The notes under the pieces were generated by a model. It ran no database searches. It saw only the letters and a program-made list of their open reading frames with translations, and had not been told where the DNA came from. A stretch of 64,000 nt of DNA, taken from positions 13,984,706 through 14,048,705 of the forward strand of contig NC_088296.1 in assembly GCF_032854445.1 (NCBI RefSeq). Direction: 5' to 3'. How positions within the stretch are numbered: the stretch's first letter is position 1; each line of letters opens with the position of its first letter. This stretch comes from Liolophura sinensis. Taxonomy: Eukaryota > Mollusca > Polyplacophora > Chitonida > Chitonidae. Position numbers and translations under genes: made by a program. Below are positions 54,601 to 62,395 of this stretch, in pieces.

Positions 54601-57008
54601 ATTGGGGTTTTATGCCGTACTCAAGAGTATCTCACTTATACGACGGCCGCCAGCATTATGGTGGGTGGGAACCGCGCACAGCCCGAGGGAAACCCACGAC
54701 CATCCGCAGGTTGATGACAGACCTTCCCACGTACGGCCGGAGAGGAAGCCAGCATGAGGTGGACTTGAACTCACAGCGACCGCACTGGTGAGTGATTCCT
54801 GGGTCATTGCTTTAAACCATCCATATGTAGCAAAGCCTGTGCAGATATGTATCCAACTTCGTTGGATTTAAAGGAAACCGCACACTCCCCAGATTGTATA
54901 TCTAATCTAGACCTTTATTGACAAAATCAGTTTCCTATCTCGCAGACTTCGCGAAAAGAGGGATAGTTTCAGTTTTGACATCGTAAAATTACTATAATAG
55001 CAATGTACCATCGGGTCCGGCATATCTCCCTTTGTTAGTTCATATGAGTCATGTGACGATTTCCATCAACGTAATAAGTTATTACTACAAAAGTTAGTCT
55101 GCCAAGGTTATTCCATGAAACGACTTCACCCTAAGTTTCTTAAGTTTTACAATGAGTATAATATTTTGTGAGTAAATATGGTCAAAGCTTCCAGAATCTT
55201 CGACTCCATGATTGTGTCTACTTTGCGTAATTCCGGGCTTGGGGATGTATATTGATCGACAAATTGGATATGTGAAGTGCTACAATCAAAGCGCAACTCA
55301 GATACATATTTTATGATCGACAAATTGGATATGTGAAGTGTTACAATCAAAGCGCAACTCAGATACATATTTTATGATCGACAAATTGGATATGTGAAGT
55401 GTTACAATCAAAGCGCAACTCAGATACATATTTTATGATCGACAAATTGGATATGTGAAGTGTTACAATCAAAGCGCAACTCAGACACATATTTTATGAT
55501 CGACAAATTGGATATGTGAAGTGTTACAATCTGATTGTGTGATTATTACATTGATCTGTGATTATTAAACTGGGACCGGTTTCATGAAGCTCGCTTAGCT
55601 AAGTTTGCCCTTAACTACTATGAAAACGTAATTTATGGAGATGAAAAGTGCACTTAGCTAAGGGCAACTTAACACTAAGTGAGCATCATGAAGCCGGACC
55701 CAGGTCTATTCATTATAAGTAGAAAATTTCAGCACGGCGCTAAACTCGAATCAAACAAATAAAATGTTCAATAAATAAATAAATGCTTAAATTCCTGTAA
55801 ACTTTAAGTACTTAGTGTGCAATGTCCTGGGATCCATTTATGTTTTTTGATGTTCATGTTCCAGACCTCCTGTTCGAACAACCTGGGTGGCGGTCGAAGG
55901 CGACGACAAGCTGTTACCCAAATTCTGAAAACAGATGTCATTGGTCAGTCAATTCAAGTTACGTATAGCTCGGCGGAGAATGTAGTCGGTGAGTACACAT
56001 GTGCCTAATTGCTCGATGTCAGATCATACATCTGGCACTCTCAGATTGTCAAGATTCTAACTCATGTGAGTTAACAGTCTGTTTAGCAGCAAGAAGGAAT
56101 CAGTGACGTCACTGTGCTTAACCTTGTTCAGCATGGTAGAACTTCAACGTCCCCTGCAGCTTATTCACTGTAGAACGAATCTCGGAATCTGCCTCTAATG
56201 GCCTTTTAAATGATGCCTTCGTTATTTAAAAATGGCCAATTTTTTTTTATTACAAAACGTGTACACCATAATTCACTCGTGATGAGTACGTGTTTTCGTG
56301 ATTCAGACCTGTGTATGACAAGTGTATCATTCAGGCTTGCTTTACTAACAAATGCGATGCCTGCCTTGGTGACTTAATTTGAACAACAGTCTTAAAAATA
56401 AATAAATAAACATCAGTCTCATTTTTTGCCATTATTTACTTTTTTAGTTTGGTATTTGTACATTGCTTCCGTTATTTCCATTTACATTACGGCTCTTGTA
56501 CGTTGTACATTTGTGCCAAAGGTAGCCGTAGTGGATTTCCCCCTATTTTTTTCAGCTTCTTTGCACCATAATTGTGTCCGCCTTGGTTTAAGTGAAATAT
56601 TCTTACGTTAAATAAATAAACAAGTATATAAATAATTTATGCATGTGCTTGTTTTTGTGGGCTTTTTTTTTCTTTATAATTTTTGCACGTATTTAACTCA
56701 TATGTATGTTCTGTTCTGTTCTGTTCTTTTCCTTACTCACCAGTATAACACGTTATATTTCAGGTAGGGATGTTGAGTGTAACATGATGTACTTCTACAT
56801 CGTGCTCGCTGTTCTCGCCGCATTCGCTCTGCTCACTCTGATATGTGCCATTTACCTGTGCTTCAAAATGGCACGCCGTCGTCGTCAATACGACACGATA
56901 GTTATCCGCAAACGGGTGATGCCTGGTGGAGATGTAGTCCGCACCGTGGAGGAAGTGCATCCGGCGTACAGCAACTCGAGCGATCGCGGCCCCATTATAA
57001 GGTCATAG
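30615..57008 (+). CDS. Type I membrane protein: signal peptide, two EGF-like domains, ZP module, furin-type site, TM helix
   Basis: Join of 30615-30699, 34660-34782, 35269-35397, 49374-49597, 50421-50563, 51532-51686, 52270-52363, 54392-54560, 55865-55988 and 56764-57008. The total is 1491 nt, 496 residues and a stop, with every junction in phase (1,1,1,0,2,1,2,0,1). Domains: signal peptide 1-28; EGF-like 1 with Cys 36, 43, 48, 54, 56, 65; EGF-like 2 with Cys 77, 82, 88, 97, 99, 108; ZP-N about 113-235 with Cys 117, 151, 176, 216; ZP-C about 275-380 with Cys 296, 319, 357, 362, 370, 377; Arg4 at 385-388; TM about 423-449; basic tail to 496. ZP modules polymerise into extracellular filaments after cleavage at such a site. 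Whether this one serves egg coat, cuticle or epithelium cannot be told. A missed extra EGF exon in the 4-kb first intron is possible. Confidence 0.88.
30908..31160 (+). mobile_element. tRNA-derived SINE, diverged head
   Basis: The head is altered (GATTCCGTGGCCTCCC, A box not intact) and the B box has decayed (GTGAGCCCAGATC). The 3' body is well kept (TTTCCTCCCACCATAATGC, GTACGGCGTAAAACACC) and ends AATCAAATAAGTAAATC. It lies in the first intron of gene 2. Confidence 0.85.
32496..32602 (+). repeat. 11-bp tandem repeat, about 9-10 copies
   Basis: Unit ATTACAGCCAC or ATTACAGCCAT, with ATTAAAGTCAC variants, in the first intron of gene 2. Confidence 0.9.
34318..34555 (-). mobile_element. tRNA-derived SINE, near full length
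   Basis: Inverted copy ending 104 bp before the EGF1 acceptor. Body GTACTCAAGAATATTTCAC, B box (GGACTTGAGCTC) and head (GCGCTAACCAAATGAGCCAC) are present. About 20 bp are missing in the middle, around the CATCCGCAGGTTGC position. Confidence 0.88.
34660..34782 (+). CDS. Gene 2 exon 2: EGF-like domain 1
   Basis: Acceptor TTTTCTTTCAG ends at 34659 and donor GTGCGT starts at 34783; phase 1 at both ends. Six cysteines are spaced as in EGF: C-x6-C-x4-C-x5-C-x1-C-x8-C. There is no calcium-binding consensus before the first Cys. A symmetric 1-1 exon is the usual unit of EGF exon shuffling. Confidence 0.9.
34783..35268. other. Second intron of gene 2
   Basis: Contains a G-homopolymer tract near 35073-35086 and, at about 35120-35248, a decayed + strand SINE end (ACCCACAATACTGG, GGGCATGGTGTTAAACA, AATCAAAC). 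No exon was recognised. Confidence 0.5.
35269..35397 (+). CDS. Gene 2 exon 3: EGF-like domain 2
   Basis: Acceptor TTCTTCTTTTTAG ends at 35268 and donor GTATGT starts at 35398; phase 1 at both ends. Six cysteines with a CSNGGSC motif and a CPAGYFGERC end, a standard EGF fold. Reading on past the donor in frame meets a stop within about 16 codons, so the satellite ORFs that follow are not an extension of this protein. Confidence 0.92.
35495..48770 (+). repeat. 48-bp satellite array of about 13.3 kb within gene 2 intron
   Basis: The unit runs TCTCAGAACCACATAACTCT, then GTCTGTCTGTATC or GTGTGTCTGTATC, then TTTGTGACTGTGGTA or TTTGTGACTATGGTA. Most copies are 48 bp. Others are 44, 52 or 56 bp by loss or gain of a CTGT step. 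About 275 copies lie head to tail with no other insertion seen. Rare variants recur in groups (a TTGCCTGTATTTTTGTGAG copy type at about 37505, 39661, 40797, 43850, 45131, 47591 and 48351; a TCTTTAAGACTGTGG type at about 36541, 37998, 40232, 41231, 44571 and 45567), showing higher-order duplication. Because 48 is a multiple of three and most frames lack stops, long repetitive ORFs occur on both strands (up to 418 codons at 35290-36546). I judge these non-coding. Confidence 0.97.
48850..49215 (+). repeat. 54-bp tandem repeat, about 7 copies
   Basis: Units start ATTGGTGTACCGATTTGTAA, continue TAAAACATTAGATG and end TATCTGTTTGAAGGGCCCTG. It lies in the same gene 2 intron, about 80 bp after the satellite ends, and its sequence is unrelated to the 48-bp unit. 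Confidence 0.9.
49374..49597 (+). CDS. Gene 2 exon 4: ZP-N domain, first part
   Basis: Acceptor TTCCGTTTTACAG ends at 49373 and donor GTGAGA starts at 49598; enters at phase 1, leaves at phase 0. It begins VSIKCAQGKLDAFILPY, matching the start of ZP-N strands, and contains Cys 117, 151 and 176. The exon joins directly to EGF2 across the satellite intron. Confidence 0.9.
49598..50420. other. Intron of gene 2 with SINE relic
   Basis: At about 50105-50215 a decayed + strand SINE is visible (GGTGGTTTCTCCGGGG, CCCAGTTTCCTCCAACC, TACAAGTCTGGC, then an AAAC/AAAT tail). The tail region has been duplicated together with the splice acceptor (separate entry). Confidence 0.55.
50233..50432 (+). repeat. 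Tandem duplication (period 103 bp) spanning a splice acceptor and exon start
   Basis: 50233-50329 and 50336-50432 are close copies: (AAAT)n, ATATATAAATAT, TTGTCAATTTTTGTTTGAAT, TTAACTG, T-rich ATTCAG and the first 12 exon bases. The downstream copy reads CAG|GGTAACATTGCC and is the functional acceptor of exon 5. The upstream copy reads CAG|TGTAACACTGCC, a decoy acceptor ending at 50317. Confidence 0.9.
50421..50563 (+). CDS. Gene 2 exon 5: ZP-N domain, second part
   Basis: Acceptor TTTTTATTCAG ends at 50420 and donor GTAAGT starts at 50564; phase 0 to phase 2. It encodes YQYEVFVRYDTRITS, then TLRCAF with Cys 216, the fourth ZP-N cysteine. The alternative acceptor 103 bp upstream would lead to an in-frame TAA at 50348 and is not productive. 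Confidence 0.9.
50564..51531. other. Intron of gene 2
   Basis: AT-rich with a C homopolymer tract at about 50829-50845. The phrases ACTTCTCACGTAATATTTAT and GGTTTAGA occur in two loosely similar halves (50680 and 50770 regions). No exon was recognised. Confidence 0.5.
51532..51686 (+). CDS. Gene 2 exon 6: ZP linker and start of ZP-C
   Basis: Acceptor TTTTATCCGGCAG ends at 51531 and donor GTAATG starts at 51687; phase 2 to phase 1. It encodes the linker and the first ZP-C strands (PVLVGDDLYLKFDLPEN). It contains no cysteine, as expected for this part. The donor is weaker than the others in the gene. Confidence 0.85.
51687..52269. other. Intron of gene 2
   Basis: AT-rich. A possible short SINE-end relic lies near 51725-51765 (TTTTACATCATACCC, TTTTCACTTATGACGCG). 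Nothing else was seen. Confidence 0.45.
52270..52363 (+). CDS. Gene 2 exon 7: ZP-C domain
   Basis: Acceptor TATTGTTTGCAG ends at 52269 and donor GTAAGT starts at 52364; phase 1 to phase 2. It encodes NYRVDSCVAVNTDVN and onward, with Cys 296, the first ZP-C cysteine. Confidence 0.88.
52380..53575 (+). repeat. 17-bp AT-rich minisatellite split by a SINE
   Basis: Variants of TAGTAGTCTGTTATATA repeat from about 52380 to 53575, interrupted only by the SINE at 52504-52769. About 50 copies, with CTGTT/CTATT and TATATA/CATGTA variants mixed. It lies in the gene 2 intron just after the exon 7 donor. Confidence 0.93.
52504..52769 (-). mobile_element. tRNA-derived SINE, full length, inserted in the 17-bp array
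   Basis: All parts are present: (TTTA)n, GGTGTTTTACGCCGTACTC, GGGGGAAACCCACGACC, GGCCGGAGAGGAAGCCAGC, B box GACTTGAACTC, and head GCGCTAACCAACTGAGCCAC then CGAGGCCCC. TATTATATAT flanks both sides but is also part of the array, so it cannot prove a target-site duplication. It is one of the best-preserved copies and probably young. Confidence 0.93.
53576..54391. other. Rest of gene 2 intron 7, with SINE relics
   Basis: At 53645-53722 there is a + strand SINE end (GGCCTCCGTCGTATAA, TTCTTGAGTACGGTGTAAAG, AAATAAATC). At 54250-54345 there is a tRNA-like head of another family with A box TAGCACAGTTGG and B-box-like GGGTCGATTCA. The latter does not fold into a complete tRNA on inspection, so it is read as a SINE head. 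Confidence 0.6.
54392..54560 (+). CDS. Gene 2 exon 8: ZP-C domain core
   Basis: Acceptor TGTTTTCCCCCAG ends at 54391 and donor GTGAGT starts at 54561; phase 2 to phase 0. It encodes SCPDPMAK, then FDAFKFDDTSLVRFIC, with Cys 319, 357, 362 and 370. A Cys-Pro pair followed by Phe-x-Ala-Phe-Lys-Phe and a Val-x-Phe-x-Cys strand is the typical ZP-C signature. Confidence 0.92.
54573..54816 (-). mobile_element. tRNA-derived SINE with 12-bp target-site duplication
   Basis: CATTGCTTTAAA occurs at 54573-54584 and again at 54805-54816, directly bounding an inverted SINE that has lost the outermost part of its tRNA-like head (it stops at CCTGGGT). The insertion point is only about 24 bp inside the intron from the exon 8 donor. 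Confidence 0.92.
55254..55531 (+). repeat. 61-bp tandem repeat, about 4.6 copies
   Basis: Units contain GATCGACAAATTGGATATGT, GAAGTGTTACAATCAAAGCG and CAACTCAGATACATATTTTAT. Copies are almost identical, so the array is recent or homogenised. It lies in a gene 2 intron. Confidence 0.95.
55571..55702. mobile_element. Palindromic MITE-like element of about 132 bp
   Basis: The left end, TGGGACCGGTTTCATGAAGC, pairs with the right end, whose reverse complement begins TGGGTCCGGCTTCATGATGC. Complementarity continues through CTCGCTTAG / CTCACTTAG. The interior also contains CTTAGCTAAG twice, so the element could fold into a long hairpin. It has no coding capacity. No clear target-site duplication was identified. 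Confidence 0.7.
55865..55988 (+). CDS. Gene 2 exon 9: last ZP cysteine and furin-type site
   Basis: Acceptor ATGTTCCAG ends at 55864 and donor GTGAGT starts at 55989; phase 0 to phase 1. It encodes TSCSNNLGGGRRRRQAVTQ: Cys 377 closes the ZP-C set, and Arg 385-388 is a proprotein-convertase site. The hydrophobic stretch after it (VIGQSIQVTY) fits the external hydrophobic patch that blocks early polymerisation in ZP precursors. Confidence 0.92.
55989..56763. other. Last intron of gene 2
   Basis: AT-rich. A decayed + strand SINE end lies at about 56545-56625 (TTGCACCATAATTGTGTCCG, TTAAGTGAAATATTCTTACG, AAATAAATAAAC). A TTCTG repeat is at 56708-56728. No exon was recognised. Confidence 0.55.
56764..57008 (+). 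CDS. Gene 2 exon 10: transmembrane helix and cytoplasmic tail
   Basis: Acceptor TTATATTTCAG ends at 56763, with TAG at 57006-57008. It encodes a membrane helix (YIVLAVLAAFALLTLICAIY at about 427-446), a stop-transfer run KMARRRRQY and a tail of about 45 residues ending DRGPIIRS. The tail has no recognised signalling motif. Confidence 0.92.
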
Positions 57009-58083
57009 CTGCCGTGTAAGTCAAGGGACTGAATTGTCTCCCTTTACCTTTTTCTCAGGGGCTGCATATTCTGTCTACATTTGTGATGGAGCCGAATTCA
57101 TTGGATCAGATTTTTAAGGTCAAACGTATAAAATGGGACACTAACGTTTGCCTTTGAGCGCAAGAAGTTAAACATTTTAACGTACTGGGCGCTATGGTAT
57201 ATGTGAATTTAAAAAATCTTAAATCACAGAAGTTTTAAACTAAGAATACCGATAAAGCGTTAAGCAATGACTTGTGAAAACACCTATATGTGATGTCGGC
57301 CCTAGTTGATTCTGATGAACCCTTGTGTAGTCAAGGAGTTCTACGTGATATTTTTCCATCTTCTTCACGTCACGCATTTTTGTGCGACAATTTCACCAAG
57401 GTGCACATTACACTCGTGCAACACTCTGATCACATATATATTCAAGACATGACGTGAACTGTTCGGGTGATCTGGTATGTAAGTCTTCTCGATGCCACAC
57501 GCCCTGCAGTTTTACCCCTTTTTATCCTGCATGACGTTTTTGGTCATTTTCGTTAATTAATTTTTCTTTATTATTATTATTTTTTGGGAGAAACAACGTC
57601 TACATTGCGACTCAATAAGGTCACGTGATTTGTAAAAAAAACCCCAAAAAAACAGTTGAGAAAACGTTAAATTTCGCAGCCCCGACTGCAAAAGTCGACC
57701 CAGTTGTGGTGCTATTTGTTTTATGGTATAATATGATAGATGCGAGGAATCATGGGAAATAAAATAATCTTTTATACTAGGTGATCTGGCTGAATTCTCT
57801 ATGCCATTTCAATAAATCACACAGTTAGCATGTCTGTTGATTCCTAACGTCATGTGACCTCAGATTCACAAAAGAGTCCATGTATTTTTGTCAGAAGTCC
57901 GTGACCATATCTTTTACCTCATCAAGTTTTCCTCAAATTTTGAAATCTAGATGACTAAAATTACAACGTTATCGTGTTTGAAAACCCACTATTATGCATG
58001 TTGTCTATGCTACAATGCGGTGATTTTTTTTACATGTTAACTGACTGATGTCTTGTTACACAAATGTCTTGTAGACGAATAAA
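57009..58083 (+). terminator. 3' UTR and polyadenylation signals of gene 2
   Basis: AATAAA hexamers lie at 57758-57763, 57811-57816 and 58078-58083. The last is followed by a G/T-rich stretch and is a plausible main site. The region between is AT-rich and non-coding. Which signal is used cannot be told from sequence. Confidence 0.55.
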
Positions 58084-58485
58084 TCTGGATTGTAACTACC
58101 CGATGGTGGACAGTCTCGTTTTATTGTTTATTGACATGTACAGTTGATTTTGGCTAGGGTATATATGCATGTTTGCAATGTTACGACTCTTACTGAAATA
58201 AAGCACCCTTTTTGACATAATTGTAATCAGCGTAATAACTGTTACGCTTATCGAGACGATTATTTTATTACATTGTTACATTGTTATCCTTATTGGAATA
58301 ATGGCAACATTTAATGAAACAATATTTCAATAGTGGTTACATTTGCAATGTTCACTATAATGTTTATTTCAGTCAGGCTAATCCATAAACTCTGTTATGG
58401 CACGTAAAGTGTCTTATTTTAAAAGATTATGATAAAATTCAGGACTTTTTCCTGTGTATGTAATTCCACAACTCCGTGCCTTTTC
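58084..58485. other. Intergenic, no gene seen
   Basis: AT-rich sequence with no exon or repeat recognised. Confidence 0.4.
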
Positions 58486-58880
58486 TGTGATGATTACCAC
58501 AGTGAAGGAAGCGTTTATTAACACAGGGAAAGAAGTGATGATTACCACAGTGAAGGAAGTGCTGACTAACACAGTGAAGGAAGTGCTGACTAACACAGTG
58601 AAGGAAGTGTTTATTACCACAGTGAAGGAAGTGCTAATTACCACAGTGAAGGAAGTGCTGATTACCACAGTGAAGGAAGTGTTTATTAACACAGTGAAGG
58701 AAGTGCTGACTAACACAGTGAAGGAAGTGTTTATTACCACAGTGAAGGAAGTGCTGATTACCACAGTGAAGGAAGTGCTGATTACCACAGTGAAGGAAGT
58801 GTTTATTAACACAGTGAAGGAAGTGTTTATTAACACAGTGAAGGAAGTGCTGACTAACACAGTGATGGAAGTGCTGATTG
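58486..58880 (+). repeat. 24-bp minisatellite with a five-unit higher-order pattern
   Basis: Units read ACAGTGAAGGAAGTG plus a variable nine-base part (TTTATTACC, CTGATTACC, TTTATTAAC or CTGACTAAC). From 58609 the variable parts follow a five-unit cycle (about 120 bp) that is repeated. As 24 is a multiple of three, eight-residue repeats (VKEVLITT) stay open on both strands. Not considered coding. Confidence 0.92.
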
Positions 58881-61769
58881 TGGTGTTAGCAGTATGTGTG
58901 GTGTTTGGTGACGTAGGTGAATGGGTGTTCGGCTGGGTGGGTCTTTTTGGGTTGGGGGTGTGGGGATGGAAATTGTAGTCCGATCGTGTGCGTTCTTATG
59001 ACTGAATTCTGTTCCAGCTTATCGTTTCAACCTGAACTTTCTTTGCAATAGCGGGATGGTAAGACGTAGTGTTGTGTCATAAAGGGGCATTACTCTGCTT
59101 TCTTAACTCATCTACATTCAGTTGAGCCTAAGAATACCGTGTCGAGTTACATATTCATTTTCGCATATATTCATTTTATCTCACAGCAATGGGCTAATGT
59201 TTACTTTGTGACATCCGCTAAAAAAAAACAAACAAATAAACAAACAAACAAAAAACAAATAATGCACAGTTCACTGTTGTGTTAAAACAACTTTAACCCT
59301 CAGCCTTCCTTCTGCTGGATGAGTTGGAAAGCCTTTTGATATCGTGAAATATAAAAGCCAAGCTGATTTCTGTCCAGATGAGTGTCTTAAGCGTTATATA
59401 TGGCGTATATATCTTCTTAGATTCTACCACAGTTTGTGATATTGGTCCTTAAACAGTGTGGATACACATGAAGCTCAATAACTTGTTTGATACATTTTAT
59501 TGTAATATAGGAGGGATTGTTTGATACATTTTATTGTAATATAAGAGGGATGTTTTTGTTCACATTGTAGATTTGTTTATTTATCTTACATTGTATTATA
59601 TTCTGTCATCATATGACTCACAATTTACCAACATAAATATCCTTAGATAATTCCTTATGCAAAAAAACAAAAAGCATTATTGTAAAATTCACGTATACAA
59701 TTACACGGGCATACGGCTCCAAGTTTGTGAGTGATAAAGGGCGTGGTTACACAGTATATCCAGCCTACATTAGCCGGTTCCAAGCTTTACAAAAACTTTA
59801 TTCTCGGCGGTTACACTGGATTGCGTGTGAATTACCTGGCTGTTTTACGAGCTCAACTTTATAGAAACAGTGAGCTAGCTTCTTTCAAGTCTGCAGTGTC
59901 CCCCATCTGGTCCACAAATCATTTTGATTCACCAAACTACTATAAGTTTATTTAACCAAATTAATCGTGTTTTTACAAAACCACAATTTTCACCTTACAA
60001 ATTAGTGCCATTTGATTTTTTATCTTCTAACACTAATGCTTTTGGTTATTATAAAGGGGACTCGCCACTGCGCATGACCTTTGTGTAGCCTGTGTATGCA
60101 GTGAGTAATCACTTCCGTTATACCAGGCTACCGAGTGCAGTTTTTGCTAAGTGCTTGTGAAAAACGTGTAATGGCGTTTGTGTATCATACCCATGCTCTG
60201 AAAGACTGAAAGAAGTTCAGCCATTAACAAATTTGTGTGTGTATGTGGTTTTAAAATATTTTAAAATTTAATTGAATTGATTCACAGAATAAAAAACAAA
60301 ATATTCGGGTAAATTGTCGTAATGAGTTCAGTCGGAAGTGCATTATTTTCGCAATTTTATTTTTCTTGATCCCAACTTTTGTGTGTTATTGGACACACCC
60401 ATTATATGGGTGTTATTATTGTGTCATTGTTGTGTCATTATTGTATATATTTATGTGTTCTTTATTTTCTCTTCACCGACGTCTTATGTGATTATGTCTT
60501 TGTATTGTTAATGTCTATTATATTTTCCGCTTAATATAACCAACATAATATTTTGGCAATGTTGATCATTCATGGTATATGTCTCGTAAATTACAGGAAC
60601 ATATGTGTGTATATCGTTGAATTAAGATGTTATATTTTAAATAAATATTCCTCGCCATCACATCTTTTGTTCTATTTTACTTACTTTATAGGTTACATGC
60701 ATCGTTGACCGAGTGCTCTGGAATGGCACATTTCCAACTGTTAGCCGTGCTAGCATCGTGCGCTCAAATCCAGCATTTGATGGATCATGTACCGCTTTAC
60801 GTCGATCAATTCTTATGTGCACATTGTATGGTCACTCGCAGTTACATGTACCTCCACAAAGCAGACCACAGTGGTATACGTGAAGTATTATGGAGTAATA
60901 TACAGTACAAAATATCAAATGAAAACTATTATCATTTATTTTTCAGAATTTTGGATGCCCCATAAAAAGAATTTAACGTAGGATCAAACAGGGTGGTCTA
61001 TCTAGAGCGCATCTACATGTAGCACGTGATTCGGTGGCACTTCATTTTCTTCACGAGAATCTCACCTGTTTGCTTACAGAACATTTACAAACGTGTTTTC
61101 TGCAAAATGTCGAACCCTAGTAAATTACATTAGGATCCATGTAATAAATTTTAATGAATTTTAACACGCAAATAATGTGAACTTGGTGGGGGGGGGGGGG
61201 GGGGGCGGGAGTAAAATATGATCTCAAGAACCTAGCCTACACATAATTTTTTTTTTCATTGTAATACAAAACAGACAAATACAAAGATATGCTCAAGATC
61301 ACTTTTCAATGATACAATAGCTATTAAGTTTATTGAGGGAGAAAACCCGTTAATCAGCCAGGAGAAAAAAAAGCCCCAGACGAACCAGCGGCAGCGAGAT
61401 TTGATCCTCTAAACCTCGCTGGTCAGGGTTTGATCGCCTACGGCTAAAAACATGCTTGAATTGGTGGAATGACTCAGGGAGGAAAGAAAAGGGGACAGCT
61501 AATGACCGGAATGAAAGCCTGGAGTACAGGAAAACCCGGAGTACAGGAAAACTCGGAGTACAGGAAAACCCGGAATAGAAGTACCCAGGTACCTGCAAAT
61601 GGCGTTTACGGGAAAACTACTGCACCAAAATCAGCGCATTTAGGAAGTCCTAGCTCTAAGTTTTCTAGACATACTATATTTGTGTCATTAATTATCGATC
61701 TAAGGGATTTTGAGTGATTTTAGACCAGTGACGTCAAATAAATTGCAATAAATTGCAATTATCATCAAG
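58881..61769. other. Intergenic, no gene seen
   Basis: Contains a direct duplication of about 32 bp (TTTGATACATTTTATTGTAA at 59488 and 59519), a G homopolymer tract at 61187-61205 and three copies of GGAGTACAGGAAAACCCG between about 61520 and 61573. Short ORFs here show no recognisable domain. Confidence 0.45.
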
Positions 61770-62395
61770 GCCCTAATTCTGCTTAAGCCATGATGCTAGG
61801 GGGCGTGTAAATTAATACTATTTATGCATTTACATAAACTGTTTGAATAAAAGCCTGACTGAGGTAAACTGACAAGAGGCTGTATTTCACCGGTTACGTG
61901 TAGTCATTTGCCAGCTATCATACTTGTATTTATTTATTTATTTATTTGATTGGTGTTTTACGCCGTACTCAAAAATACTTCACTTGTACGACAGCGGCCA
62001 GTATTATTGGTGGGTCGAAGCCGGGCAGAACCCGTGGGAAACTCACGACCATCCGCAGATTGCTGCAGACCTTCCCCCCGAACGGCCGGAGAGGAAGCCA
62101 TTATGAACTGCACTTGAACTCACAGCGATCGCATTAGTGAGAGGCTTCTGGGTCACTACGCTGCGCTAGCGCGCTAACCGACTGAGCCACGGAGGTCCCC
62201 ATTATACTTGTACTTGATAACGAAGCTAGTATCTGCATCGAAACGCCGTGACAACAAAACAAGAATGCATAAATCCTTAAGCAATGCCTTGTCTAGTTAA
62301 CAAGCTATCACACTGTCGTCGCTGTTCTGCTTTACTCTCTATGCTTCACGTCCTTAATTAAATTAATACTGTAATCCTGTCCTGGTTTTTATACC
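61770..62395 (+). repeat. Dispersed repeat, copy B, split by an insertion carrying a SINE
   Basis: 61770-61920 and 62303-62395 together match copy A at 30352-30580. Between them lie about 380 bp bounded by AGCTATCA at 61913-61920 and 62303-62310. That insert holds the SINE at 61926-62200 plus about 100 bp of other sequence. Confidence 0.75.
61926..62200 (-). mobile_element. tRNA-derived SINE, full length
   Basis: All parts are present, from (TTTA)n to the head GCGCTAACCGACTGAGCCAC then GGAGGTCCCC. ATACTTGTA flanks it on both sides and is a likely target-site duplication. Confidence 0.92.

Larger units (their letters stand above)
54817..55864. other. Rest of gene 2 intron 8
   Basis: Holds a 61-bp tandem repeat and a palindromic MITE-like element, annotated separately, plus AT-rich sequence and an AAATAAATAAATG tract near 55770. 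Confidence 0.6.

Noticed and set aside
58454-58978. 174-codon + strand and 148-codon - strand ORFs with eight-residue repeats
   Set aside because: Both come from the 24-bp tandem repeat, and neither has a non-repeat domain or gene context.
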